Below, one piece after another: positions 18,552 to 29,982 of a DNA stretch of 42,694 nucleotides (position 1 is its first letter; each line of letters opens with the position of its first letter). The position numbers and the translations under genes are program-made. The notes beneath the pieces are model-generated. The model saw only the letters and a list, made by a program, of their open reading frames with translations, made no database searches and was not told the DNA's origin. The stretch comes from Myxococcaceae bacterium (GTDB lineage: Bacteria > Myxococcota > Myxococcia > Myxococcales > Myxococcaceae), in the NCBI GenBank assembly GCA_003818285.1, contig RPRB01000022.1, positions 1 to 42,694 of the forward strand, in the 5' to 3' direction.

Positions 18552-19483
18552 GCCGACGCGCCCCTCCCGGTGAGCTTGAGGAAGAGCGACTCCAGCCGGT
18601 CCGCCGAGACGTCGAGCCGGAAGAGCTGGGCGCCCGCGGCGAGCGCCGCCTGGGCCAGCGCGGGCCGGAGCGCGTCGGGCGCGTCCACCCGGAGCACCGC
18701 CCGGTCGGGCGCCACCATCTGCACGGCGACCGCGCGCACGCCCGGAACGTTCCGCAGCGCCGAGGCCACCGCCTCCACCGGTCCGGCGATTTCCAGCTCG
18801 ACCCCGGTCCCGACGCCGAGACGCTCCTGGAGCTCGGCCTCGCTTCCCTGGGCCACCAGCTCGCCGTCACGAACCACCAGGAGGCGGTCACAGGTCTGGG
18901 CGATCTCCGGAAGGATGTGGCTGGAGACCAGCACGGTGTGGTCTCCGCGCAGGCTCCGGACGAGGGCGCGCATCTCCACGTTCTGCACCGGGTCCAGGCC
19001 GTTGGCCGGCTCGTCGAGGAGGAGCACCTCGGGCGCGTGCACCAGGGCCTGGGCCACCCCGACCCGCTGGCGGAACCCGTGACTGAGCGTCGAGATGCGC
19101 TCGGCGTCGATCGCGGCGAGGCCGGTGCGCTCCTCGGTCTCCCCGACCCGCGCCGGGATGCGCGCCGGGTCCACCCCGCGGAGCCCGGCGACGAAGGCCA
19201 GGTACTCGCCCACGGTCATGTCCTCGTAGAGCGGCGGGGTCTCGGGCAGGAAGCCGATGCGGGCCTTGAGCTGCCGGGGAGCCGACAGCAGATCCTGCCC
19301 GTCGAGCCGCACCGTTCCCGAGGTGGGGAGCAGCACGCAGCCGAGAATGCGCAAGGTGGTGGTCTTCCCGGCGCCGTTCAGGCCCAGGAAGCCAACGACC
19401 TCGCCGGAGTCGATGCGGAACGACAGGTTCCGGATGGCCGCCCGTGCTCCGTAGTACTTGGAGAGCTGCTCGACCTGGATCAT
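18548..19483 (-). CDS. ABC transporter ATP-binding protein (GldA-like)
   Basis: A 311-residue ATPase. Walker A is GLNGAGKTTT, the signature is LSHGFRQRVGVAQAL and Walker B is VLLLDEPANGLDP, followed by an H-loop region in LVSSHILPEI. The C-terminal about 90 residues form the extra domain typical of GldA/CcmA-type ATPases. LSHGFRQR rather than LSGGQ is common in this subfamily. The start ATG 19483 is the first of the four-gene operon ATPase-permease-GldG-DUF4340. The upstream gap of 58 bp to the TIGR01777 gene, on the same strand, may allow read-through. Confidence 0.93.
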   Translation of the reverse strand: MIQVEQLSKYYGARAAIRNLSFRIDSGEVVGFLGLNGAGKTTTLRILGCVLLPTSGTVRLDGQDLLSAPRQLKARIGFLPETPPLYEDMTVGEYLAFVAGLRGVDPARIPARVGETEERTGLAAIDAERISTLSHGFRQRVGVAQALVHAPEVLLLDEPANGLDPVQNVEMRALVRSLRGDHTVLVSSHILPEIAQTCDRLLVVRDGELVAQGSEAELQERLGVGTGVELEIAGPVEAVASALRNVPGVRAVAVQMVAPDRAVLRVDAPDALRPALAQAALAAGAQLFRLDVSADRLESLFLKLTGRGASA

Positions 19484-19541
19484 CCCTGGGGGGCGCTCTC
19501 TTCCCAGGCACGGGGCCCCCGGTCAAGGGCGGTTTCCGCGG

Positions 19542-20876
19542 TCAGCCGGTGCTCGGGAGCCGGACCTTTCCGAGACAGAATCGCAACGCGTCCTCCAGCC
19601 CCGGCCAGCGGAAGCGGAAGCCCGCGTCCAGGAGGGCGCGGGGGACGACGTTCGCGCCGGAGAGCACCGACTCCTGGCCCATCTCGCCGAAGATGGCGCG
19701 GATGACCGGCGCCGGGACCGAGGCGACTGTGGGACGATGGAGCACCCGACCGAGCACGTGGGTGAACCCGGCGTTGGTGACCGGCTCGGGGGCGGTGAGG
19801 TTGGCCACGCCCTGGAAGGACGGGGTGCGGAGCGCGAAGTGGATCGCCCCGACGACGTCCTCGAGGGCGATCCAGCTGAACACCTGCCTCCCCGAGCCGA
19901 GCCTCCCGCCCGCGCCGGCCTTGAAGACCGGAAGCATCTTCCCCAGGGCGCCTCCGTCGGGGCTCAGCACCACGCCCGTGCGGAGCCTCACCACCCGCAC
20001 CCCGGCCTCCTCGGCGGGGCGAGTCGCCGCCTCCCAGGCCTCCACCACCTCGGCGAGGAAGCCGGTGCCGCGCGAGGACGACTCGTCGACCGGCGCCTCC
20101 CCGCGGTCGCCGTAGAAGCCGGTGGCCGAGCCGTTGACGAGCACCGACGGGCGGTGGCCGGCGCGGAGGATGCCGGCCACCACCGCCTCGGTGGTGCGGA
20201 CGCGGCTCTCGAGGATCTCCCGCTTCCGGGCCTCGGTCCACCGGCCCGCGCCGACGTTGGCGCCGGCGAGGTTCACCACGGCGTCGAGCCCGTCCACCTC
20301 GCCGGCGTTCTCCCCGCGGCCGAGGCGCACCACCACGTGGCCGCCGGTGGTCAGGAAGTGCGCGAGCGCGTCGCCGATGAGCCCGTGCGAGCCGGTGATG
20401 CCCACGCGGAGCGGCAGGCCGGGCAGCTCGGCGTGCCGCGCGAGATCGGCGGCGGTGAGGGCGTGGCGATAGGCGAAGAGCGACTCGAGCTTCTCCCTCG
20501 CCACGCCGGCCCCGAACGGTCCGAGCGGCAGGGCGTATCGAATCTCGTCCTCGAGGAACGAGCGGTCCGCGCCGTCGGAAACCATCCGGTGCACGTGCTC
20601 CCAGCGGGCGAACGGACCGGACTCCTGCCGATCGGTGAAGGAGCGGCCCTCGTCCAGCGCGGTGTGGACCGCGACGAAGGTCCGGGGCAGCGGCCCGAGG
20701 TGGAGGCGGACGACGGTGCGGGCGCCCGGGGTGAGGCCGCCGGAGCGCTCGAGGATCTCCACCGGGTCGAACGGTGGGTTGAGGCGCTCGAAGGCCCCGG
20801 GGCGGGCGTGCCAGTCGAACAGCTCGCGGGCCGGCACCGGCATGGGGCTCCGCGCGAGGTACCGCTGCTCGTCCAT
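19542..20876 (-). CDS. TIGR01777-family epimerase with N-terminal SRPBCC domain
   Basis: A 444-residue two-domain protein. Residues 1-150 form an SRPBCC/START-like domain (RSPMPVPARELFDWHARPGAFERLNPP, later RWEHVHRMV). Residues 155-444 are a Rossmann fold of the TIGR01777 (YfcH/SDR39U1) family, starting GITGSHGLIGDALAHFL and containing VNLAGANVGAGRWTEARKREI, LVNGSATGFYG and RTGVVLSPDGGALGKMLP. These are NAD(P)-dependent sugar-nucleotide epimerase relatives without a defined substrate; the fusion is a known architecture. The start is ATG 20876, because the open frame further upstream is antisense to the Sua5-type gene. It is divergent from that gene across 49 bp. Confidence 0.9.
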   Translation of the reverse strand: MDEQRYLARSPMPVPARELFDWHARPGAFERLNPPFDPVEILERSGGLTPGARTVVRLHLGPLPRTFVAVHTALDEGRSFTDRQESGPFARWEHVHRMVSDGADRSFLEDEIRYALPLGPFGAGVAREKLESLFAYRHALTAADLARHAELPGLPLRVGITGSHGLIGDALAHFLTTGGHVVVRLGRGENAGEVDGLDAVVNLAGANVGAGRWTEARKREILESRVRTTEAVVAGILRAGHRPSVLVNGSATGFYGDRGEAPVDESSSRGTGFLAEVVEAWEAATRPAEEAGVRVVRLRTGVVLSPDGGALGKMLPVFKAGAGGRLGSGRQVFSWIALEDVVGAIHFALRTPSFQGVANLTAPEPVTNAGFTHVLGRVLHRPTVASVPAPVIRAIFGEMGQESVLSGANVVPRALLDAGFRFRWPGLEDALRFCLGKVRLPSTG

Positions 20877-20925
20877 CGACGGCCTCCGGGGGGCGACCAC
20901 TTCCGGCACCCACCATGCGCTTGTT

Positions 20926-21930
20926 ATGAGCGAGCTTGCTCCACCGCAACTGCCCAGGATGGAAGTGACCTCTCCAGAAAGCATCGCCGCCGCCGTCGCG
21001 GTGCTCCGCCGCGGAGGTCTCGTCGGGCTTCCGACCGAGACGGTGTACGGCCTCGCGGCGGACGCGGAGAACGAGCTGGCGGTGCGGCGCATCTTCGCCG
21101 TGAAGGGCCGGCCATCGACGCACCCGCTCATCGTCCACGTGGCGCAGGCCTCGTCCATGGAGTCCTGGGCGACCAGCGTGCCGCCCGAGGCGCACCGGCT
21201 GGCCTCGGCGTTCTGGCCCGGGCCGCTGACCCTGGTGCTGAAGCGCTCCCCGCGGGCGTCGGACGCGGTGACCGGCGGGCAGGACACGGTGGCGCTGCGG
21301 GTGCCGGGACATCCGGTGGCGCTGGCGGTGCTGCGGGCCTTCGACGGCGGGGTGGCGGCGCCGAGCGCCAACCGCTTCGGACGGGTGAGCCCCACCCGCG
21401 CCGAGCACGTGCGGGCGGACCTGGGGAGCGACGTGGACCTGGTCCTGGACGGCGGTCCCGCGCGGGTCGGGGTGGAGTCGACCATCGTCGACCTGAGCGG
21501 AGACGAGCCGCTCCTGCTCCGTCCGGGTGGCGTGCCGGTGGAGAGCGTGGAGAAGGTGCTCGAGCGGCGCATCTCCCGGGTGCCAGGCCGGAAGATCCGC
21601 GCGCCGGGGCTCCTGCCGTCGCACTACGCGCCGCGGGCCGGGGTGCTGCTGGCCGAGCCGGGCGGGGCGGTGGCGAAGGCCCTGGCGCTCGCCGGGAACG
21701 GCCGCAAGGTGGCGGTCGCCGTCCCCGAGGCGGTGGAGGTTCCCGAGCCGCTGGTGGCGCTGCGCATCCCCGCGGACGTGGACGGCCTGGCGCGCGAGCT
21801 GTACACGGTGTTCCGTCTCGCCGACGAGGCGAAGGTGGACGTGGCCGTCATCTCGGTGCCGGGCGAGGAGGGGCTCGGGCTGGCGGTGGTGGATCGGCTG
21901 CGGCGGGCGGCGGCGCCGCGATCGTCCTGA
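20926..21930 (+). CDS. tsaC: L-threonylcarbamoyladenylate synthase (Sua5-type)
   Basis: A 334-residue enzyme making threonylcarbamoyl-AMP from threonine, bicarbonate and ATP for t6A37 modification of ANN-decoding tRNAs. The YrdC domain shows GLVGLPTETVYGLAADA, KGRPSTHPLIVH (the KxR motif) and APSANRFGRVSPTRAEHV (SxN motif). A second Sua5 domain follows after the linker LLPSHYAPRAGV, a diagnostic Sua5 segment. This makes it the long Sua5 form, not the short TsaC form. ATG 20926 is used; ATG 20959 (MEVTSPES) would fit the family's N-terminus just as well, and neither has a clear Shine-Dalgarno sequence. It is convergent with hemH, 67 bp apart. Confidence 0.93.
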   Translation: MSELAPPQLPRMEVTSPESIAAAVAVLRRGGLVGLPTETVYGLAADAENELAVRRIFAVKGRPSTHPLIVHVAQASSMESWATSVPPEAHRLASAFWPGPLTLVLKRSPRASDAVTGGQDTVALRVPGHPVALAVLRAFDGGVAAPSANRFGRVSPTRAEHVRADLGSDVDLVLDGGPARVGVESTIVDLSGDEPLLLRPGGVPVESVEKVLERRISRVPGRKIRAPGLLPSHYAPRAGVLLAEPGGAVAKALALAGNGRKVAVAVPEAVEVPEPLVALRIPADVDGLARELYTVFRLADEAKVDVAVISVPGEEGLGLAVVDRLRRAAAPRSS

Positions 21931-21997
21931 CGTATCGCTCGGAGCTCCCGACCCGGTCGACCGTCAGCGGGCGCAGCTGGAGCAGCTGAGGGGGCTC

Positions 21998-23056
21998 TCA
22001 AGCGGCTGCGTCGCTCAGCGGCTCGTCCCCGCGCAGCTCCCGCAGCATCTGCGTCAGCCCCCGCACCCAGGACGGATGCGCGTTCAGGCTCGGCACCAGC
22101 GTGAGCGCCTCGCCGCCGCAGGAGAGGAACTGGTCGCGTCCGCGGATGCCGATCTCCTCCAGCGTCTCCAGGCAGTCCGCGACGAACGCCGGGCAGAACA
22201 CCGCCAGCCGCTTCGCCCCGCCGCGGGCGAGCTCGGGGATCACCAGGTCCGTGTACGGCTTCACCCACGGGGTCCGCCCCAGCCGGCTCTGGAACGTCAC
22301 CGTCCACTTCCCCGCCTCGAGGCCCAGCCTCTGCGCCAGCGCCCGCGCGGTGAAGAAGCACTGCATCCGGTAGCACCAGCGGTTGGCGGGGACCTGGGCG
22401 TCGCAGCAGTCCGCCCGCGCGAGGCAGTGCGCGCCGGTAAGGTCGCTCTTCTTCACCTGCCGCTCGGGAAGACCGTGGAAGCTGAACAGCACGTGGTCCG
22501 GCCGCGCCTCGGCCAGCACCGGCCGCCCCACGTCGGCGAAGGCGTCGAGGAAGGCCGGGCGGTCGTAGAAGGGCGGCAGGACTCGAAGGCCCTCCACGTT
22601 CCAGGCCTTGCCCACCAGGCGGTACACCTGCTCGAGGCTGGAGCCGGTCGAGCTCGACGCGTACTGCGGATAGAGCGGCACCACCGTCAGCTCGCGGACC
22701 CCTCGGGCGCGCAGCTTCTCGATGGCCGAGCCGAGCGACGGGCTCTGGTAGCGCATTCCCAGCTCCACCACCCACCCGGGGCCGAGCGCGTCCTGGAGGC
22801 GGTCACGCAGCGCGTTCCCGTAGACCAGCAGCGGCGAGCCCTCGGGCATCCAGATCTTCCGGTACGCCTCCGCCGACTTCTGGGGCCGGAAGGGCAGGAT
22901 GACCCCGTAGAGCAGCGCCGCCCGCCCCACCGGGGGGATGTCGAGCACCCGCGGGTCGCTCAGGAACTCGCGGAGGTACCGGCGCACCGCCCCCGTTTCC
23001 GGCGCGTCCGGGGTTCCGAGGTTGATGAGCAGCACGCCCTGAGGAGCGGAGTCCAT
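21998..23056 (-). CDS. hemH: ferrochelatase with internal cysteine cluster
   Basis: A 352-residue enzyme inserting Fe2+ into protoporphyrin IX (or the analogous step in the coproporphyrin route). It begins GVLLINLGTPDAPETGAVRRYLREFLSDPRV, a family hallmark. Catalytic H194 lies in FSFHGLPERQ, and an essential glutamate lies in ADCLETLEEIG (E297/E300). Cysteines at 211, 217, 218, 228 and 233 form an internal cluster (C-x5-CC-x9-C-x4-C). An internal-segment [2Fe-2S] ferrochelatase class is known from Myxococcus xanthus, and this arrangement resembles it. ATG 23056 shares one base with the apaG TGA, so the two are coupled. The sequence upstream in frame is antisense or shadow. Confidence 0.95.
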   Translation of the reverse strand: MDSAPQGVLLINLGTPDAPETGAVRRYLREFLSDPRVLDIPPVGRAALLYGVILPFRPQKSAEAYRKIWMPEGSPLLVYGNALRDRLQDALGPGWVVELGMRYQSPSLGSAIEKLRARGVRELTVVPLYPQYASSSTGSSLEQVYRLVGKAWNVEGLRVLPPFYDRPAFLDAFADVGRPVLAEARPDHVLFSFHGLPERQVKKSDLTGAHCLARADCCDAQVPANRWCYRMQCFFTARALAQRLGLEAGKWTVTFQSRLGRTPWVKPYTDLVIPELARGGAKRLAVFCPAFVADCLETLEEIGIRGRDQFLSCGGEALTLVPSLNAHPSWVRGLTQMLRELRGDEPLSDAAA

Positions 23057-23439
23057 CAGTTGAGCGCGTTGGGCTTGGTGAGGGCGAACTCGGCGATCCG
23101 GGCCTCGAAGGTGGACCCGTCGGGCCGCACGAAGGTGTAGCTCCCCCGCATCGTCCCGAAGGGCGTCCGGAGCATCGCCCAGCTCCGGTACTCGAACTGG
23201 TCGCCCGGGCCGAGCCGCGGCGTCTCGCCCACCACACCCTCCCCGCGCACCTCCTCCACGTGTCCGTTGGCGTCGGTGATGATCCAGTGTCGGCTCCGGA
23301 GCTGCGCCGGGGCCGTACCCTCGTTCGCGATCCGCACCGCGTAGCTGAAGGCGAACTGCCCGTTCTCGGGTGCACTGCGCTCGGCCCAGAAGCTGGGTTG
23401 GACGGTGATCCGGATCCCCTCGGTGACGGTGCTGGACAT
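23056..23439 (-). CDS. apaG: ApaG-domain protein
   Basis: A 127-residue single-domain protein with the ApaG immunoglobulin-like fold. It begins MSSTVTEGIRITVQPSFWAERSAPENGQFAFSYAVRI and contains LRSRHWIITDANGHVEEVRGEGVVGE and SWAMLRTPFGTMRGSYTFV. Length and motif order match bacterial ApaG. The molecular function is not firmly established; E. coli links it to cobalt resistance and Ap4A hydrolase operons. The start is ATG 23439, as the family expects; upstream frame extension would add an unrelated Pro/Arg-rich piece. The TGA overlaps the ATG of hemH by one base. Confidence 0.95.
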   Translation of the reverse strand: MSSTVTEGIRITVQPSFWAERSAPENGQFAFSYAVRIANEGTAPAQLRSRHWIITDANGHVEEVRGEGVVGETPRLGPGDQFEYRSWAMLRTPFGTMRGSYTFVRPDGSTFEARIAEFALTKPNALN

Positions 23440-23455
23440 GACCCCCCGGGACCAT

Positions 23456-23571
23456 GACCCGGGCCCCGCCCGGGGTGCAACGGTCATCGCGGAGACCCTG
23501 TGGGCCGGTCGGAAGATTGCGCCGCAATCGCGGCCGAGGGCAAGGAGCGAGGAGGGAGCGGGGCCCGGGTC
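23456..23571. repeat. 14-bp perfect inverted repeat flanking 88 bp
   Basis: Arms 23456-23469 and 23558-23571 are exact reverse complements, each containing the CCCGGG core. They sit in the 206-bp gap between the terC stop and the apaG start. A small hairpin with GATTGC/GCAATC arms lies between them. The repeat could form in the leader of the apaG-hemH message or act as a regulatory dyad. Confidence 0.5.
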
Positions 23572-23616
23572 CCGTGACCGACGAGCGACGCTGGGATCGG
23601 TCGCGAGGGCAAGCAA

Positions 23617-23630
23617 GGGCCGAGCGGCCC
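23617..23630 (-). terminator. possible weak terminator hairpin after terC
   Basis: GGGCC (23617-23621) and GGCCC (23626-23630) pair around four bases. On the minus strand the hairpin starts about 16 bases after the terC stop and is followed by TTGCTTG, a poor T tract. It could end the treY-glgX-terC message, but the evidence is weak. Confidence 0.25.
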
Positions 23631-23645
23631 GCTGGGTTGCCGCGA

Positions 23646-24602
23646 TCAGGCGCCCGGTCCGTCCTGCTCGGTCGATACCGGCTCTCCCCTCGCCTTCCAC
23701 CAGGAGGCCAGGAAGGCCGAGGAGAGCACCCCGATGATGATGGTCAGCGACAGCCAGACGGGCACCCGGACCCACTCCTCGAGGATCATCTTCAGGCCCA
23801 CGAAGCCGAGCACCACCGCCAGCGCCGGTTTCAGGTACCGCAGCTTGGCCAGCAGCGAGCTGAGCACGAAGAACAGCGAGCGCAGCCCGAGCACCGCCGT
23901 GATGTTGCTGCTGTAGAGGATGAACGGGTCCCGGCTGATCCCCAGCACCGCGGGGATGGAGTCCAGGGCGAACATGAGGTCCGTCGTCTCCACGCACAGC
24001 AGCACCAGGAAGAGCGCCGTGACCTGAGTCTTCCCCGAGGGGCTGCGGACGACGAAGCGGTCCGTGGGCGCCGAATCCGCCACCGGGAGCACCCGTCGCG
24101 CGATTTTCAGCACCGGGTTGTGCGCGGGGTCCGCCTCCGGCTCCCCCTCCTTGGCGCGGAGCAGCTTGTACGCGGTCCAGAGCAGGAAGGCGCCGAACAG
24201 GTAGAGGAGCCACGCGAACTCATGGACCAACGCCGCCCCGCCGAGGATCAGCACCCCCCGCATGAGGAAGGCCCCCAGCACTCCCCAGAACAGGAGGAGG
24301 TGCTGCTGCTCCGGCGCGATCCGGAAGTACTGGAACAGCAGGAGGAAGACGAACAGGTTGTCGACGCTGAGCGCGTACTCGATGACGTAGGCGGTGAAGA
24401 ACTCGAGCCCGCGCTCCTGGCCCCGCAGCGCCCAGACGAGGAAGCCGAAGGCGATCGACAGGCTCACCCACAGGAGCACCCAGCGGCTGGCCTCGGCCGT
24501 GGTCTGGGCGCGGTGGCGGCGCCGGGCCAAGCCCAGGTCCACGGCGAGCACCAGCAGGACGGCGGCGTTGAACAGCGCCCAGGCCCACCAGGGAGTCCTC
24601 AT
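23646..24602 (-). CDS. TerC/Alx-family integral membrane protein
   Basis: A 318-residue protein with about eight or nine transmembrane helices. Diagnostic segments are IEYALSVDNLFVFLLLFQYF, with the acidic pair buried in a helix, and CVETTDLMFALDSIPAVLGI, typical of the TerC/Alx family. RSLFFVLSSLLAKLRYLKPALAVVLGFVGLKMIL forms the last conserved helices. Relatives export or balance manganese, or contribute to tellurite resistance; Mn export is the best-supported modern role, but it is unproven here. It starts four bases after the glgX stop, so it is transcribed with treY-glgX despite no obvious metabolic link. No yybP-ykoY-type leader is visible because the upstream sequence is coding. Confidence 0.93.
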   Translation of the reverse strand: MRTPWWAWALFNAAVLLVLAVDLGLARRRHRAQTTAEASRWVLLWVSLSIAFGFLVWALRGQERGLEFFTAYVIEYALSVDNLFVFLLLFQYFRIAPEQQHLLLFWGVLGAFLMRGVLILGGAALVHEFAWLLYLFGAFLLWTAYKLLRAKEGEPEADPAHNPVLKIARRVLPVADSAPTDRFVVRSPSGKTQVTALFLVLLCVETTDLMFALDSIPAVLGISRDPFILYSSNITAVLGLRSLFFVLSSLLAKLRYLKPALAVVLGFVGLKMILEEWVRVPVWLSLTIIIGVLSSAFLASWWKARGEPVSTEQDGPGA

Positions 24603-24606
24603 CGGA

Positions 24607-26759
<2,153 letters not shown>

Positions 26760-26763
<4 letters not shown>

Positions 26764-29700
26764 TCCACCGCCTCCAGGACCGCCACCGGGAAGTCGGTGA
26801 ACAGAGGGCCCAGGGAAAGGCCTCCCTCGAGCGGCTGCACGCGCACGCCGGTCACCACGTTCCGGAAGCGACGCCCGGCGAGGTCGGTGGGGAGCCGCAT
26901 GCGGGTCGAACCGTAGACCGGACCGAGGCCGGCGCGGAGCGCCCGGGTGACCAGTCGCGGCGCGACGACCACCACCGCCTCGTCCCGCAGCCGCCGGGCG
27001 AAGGCCAGCGCTCGGGCGGCGGCGATGCCGTCCAGCTCCAGTGGCTCGTACCCGCCGCGGCGGAACAGCTCGGGCCGGGCCTGGCGAAGCCGGAGCATCA
27101 TCGTGGTCAGGAGCAGCTTGCAGCGTCCGTCGGCCGGGTGCGCCCAGGCGTCGCGGGCCACGCTCACCGGCGCCGAGGCGTGCTGGCGCAACAGCTCGGA
27201 GAGCATCTGCTCGCGGAGCTGGAAGTCCACCGGCCGGCGGTTGTCGGGATCGACCAGCGAGAGATCCCACAGCTCGCAGCCCTGGTAGAGGTCCGGCACC
27301 CCGGGGCCGGCGAGCTTCAGGGCCACCTGCACCAGTGAGTTCACCTGGCCCGGGCGCTCGATGCGCTCCTTGAGCTGCCGCGCCTGGTCGAAGAACACCC
27401 GGTTCAGCCCCGGGTCGAGAACCCGGTCCACGAAGCGGCTGGTGGCCTCCTCGTAATCGGGATCGGGGTTGGTCCAGCTGGTGTGGACCTTGGCCTCGCG
27501 GATGGCCTTGAGCATGTAGTCCCGCACCCGGCCGCGGAACGCCGGCAGCTGCGCCAGGTCCAGCTCGCCCATCGGCCAGGTGCCGAGCAGCGTCTGGTAC
27601 AGGAGGTACTCGTCGTTGCCGGAGGGCGCAGGCTTTCCGGCGAACTCGGTCTTGTGGCCGGCGTTCAGCTTCCGCCAGCTCTCCAGCGCACGCCGCCACT
27701 CGCCCGGCATCTCCGAGAGCACCACCAGCCGGGCCCGCACGTCCTCGCTGCGCTTGGTGTCGTGGGTCGAGCTGGCGACCAGCGCGCCGGGGAAATCGCG
27801 CGCGCGCTCGAGGTTCCGGTGATGGAAGGTGTCCACGCTGGTCCCGAAGTGCTCCGGCTCCCCGCCCACCTCGTTGAGCGCCACCAGGCGGTTGTAGACG
27901 TAGAAGACGGTGTCCTCCAGCCCCTTCGCCATCACCGGGCCGGTGATCTGCTGGAGCTTCATGGCGAAGTGCAGCATCACCTGGCGCTCGGCCACGGCGA
28001 GGTGCTCGGGGTACCGCTTGAGCAGCACGTCCTCGAGCCAGTCGAACAGCGAGGCGTTGGTGGTGGGGTCGGCCACCCGGGCGTGGGCGATGGTCCACTG
28101 GATGTAGTGCGCGTCGCGCTCGTCCACGCCCGGGGCGGCCGAGACGTAGGTCCGGTAGACCGGGAAATGGGCGATGAAGCCGATGAGCGCCCGCCGGATG
28201 GAGTTGAGCGTGAAGTCCCGGGTCCGGCGGTTCATCTCGGAGATCCGGTTCAGCTCGCGGGCGAGTCCGTTGATCTCGCTCGACATGCTCACCGCCATCA
28301 CCTGCTTCTTCTTCTCCACCAGGAGCGACTCGAAGCCGATGGGGTGGGCGATGAACTTCTCGTAGATGTCGGTGAACTCCCGGCCCGCCGAGGCATCCAC
28401 CAGCACCCCGGTGGTGAGGTTGGCGAAGCGGTAGCCGGTGGTGCCGTGCACCGCCCAGTCGTCCGGGATGCGCTCCTTGCCGCCCTGGATCTTCTCCACC
28501 ACCACGTAGAGCGCACGGCGGAGGGGGGAGCTCGGCTCCGCCGCGTCGGGTTGCCAGCGCCGGAGGACGGCCTCGCACACCGCGGGCCAGCTCGCGTCGT
28601 CCACCGCCTCCCCGGCGAGCTTCCGTGCCTGGTCGAGGAAGTACTTTTCCTGGAGGCGGAGGAAGTAGCCGCTCGGGTCGAACAACCCGTCGGGGTGGTC
28701 GATGCGCAGCCCGTGCACCATGTCCCGGGCGAGGAACTGGAAGGTGAGCGCGTGCGCCTCGTCGAAGACGTCGCGATCCTCGACCCGGATGGCCGCGAGG
28801 CTGTTGATGTCGAAGAAGCGGCGGTAGTTGATCTCCTCGCCCGCCACCCGCCAGTGGGCGAGGCGGTACGGCACGTAGCGCTCGAGCAGCCGATCCAGCG
28901 CGTCGAAGCTGCGCGGGTCGTTCGGATGCCCGTTGAGGAGTGCGAGGTTGCTCCGGAGGTGCTCGGCCACCGCCGGCGAGCCGCTCACCAGCGAGTTCAG
29001 CCGGCGCTTGAGGACCTCCTTCTCGCGGCTGCGCTCCAGCACCTTCGCCAGGGAGGTGTCCCCCCGGGAGGGCAGGTTCCTGAGACCGGTGAGGATGCTC
29101 TGCAGTTCCACGTAGTCGGGATGGGACTCGCCGACCTGCGCCCCCACCTGGTCCACGCCGGGTCCGAGGACGTCCTGGTAGGCGCGCGGGTTCAGGGGGA
29201 GGCGCTGGTCGAAGTAACGGAGCCAGATCGTGCCGCCCTGGTACTCGAGCTGCAGCTCGCCCCGATCCAGCACGACGCCGTACTGGTCGCCAAGGATGGG
29301 GAGGAGGACCTTGTTCCGCAGCTCGGCCTTCACCGGGTCCCACTCGATGTCGAAGAAGTGGGCGTGGACGGCGGCCGGGCCGTTCTCGAGGACGTCCTCC
29401 CAGAGGGGGTTCCCCGCGGCGATGCCCATGTGGTTGGGGACGGTGTCCAGGACCAGCCTCAGCCCGTTGCTGCGGAGGGTGTCCGAGAGAGAGGCGAAGC
29501 CCATGGCCCCGCCGAGCTCGGGGTTCACCTGGGTGTGGTCGACCACGTCGTACCCGTGATTGCTCCCGGGCATCGCGCGGAGGATGGGCGAGGAGTAGAG
29601 GTGGCTGACCCCGAGCCGTGCCAGGTAGGGGACGATGGCCGCGGCCTTCGCGAAGTCGAACTCCCTGTGAATCTGGACCCGGTAGGTCGCGAGGGGGCTC

Positions 29701-29825
29701 TGCTGCTGGCCGAGGAGATGCTCCCGGGTGCGGCGGTAGAGCGACTCGGCGATGGCGGGCTCCTCCACCGGACGGGATGTGCCGGGCTGGTCGGCCTCTC
29801 GAGCCTCCTCGGGGTGGGGGTCCAT
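26760..29825 (-). CDS. treY: maltooligosyltrehalose synthase
   Basis: A 1021-residue GH13 enzyme that isomerises the reducing-end alpha-1,4 bond of maltodextrins into an alpha,alpha-1,1 trehalose bond. It contains ATYRVQIHREFDFAKAAAIVPYLARLGVSHLYSSPIL, DTVPNHMGI, the nucleophile region GLRIDHPDGL, the acid region VVEKIQGGKE and STHDTKRSEDVRAR, all specific to TreY. The start ATG 29825 (MDPHPEEAREA) is chosen; the frame is open to 29939 with a GTG and an ATG at 29906, but these add a non-conserved stretch. The stop overlaps glgX by four bases. TreZ, which would release trehalose, is absent from this window. Confidence 0.95.
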
Positions 29826-29982
29826 GGCTGTCGGGGTGATTACCGGAGGTGGTCCGAACTCACGGCCGGCGAATGTGGGGATGCGCGTGCCAGCCAACAA
29901 TCCCATCGCTCCTGGGTCCGGAATGCTCCCGTCGGCCACCCCGGGGGCGCTGGGCGTCTCGGCGGCGACACTGCAAGCGCGC

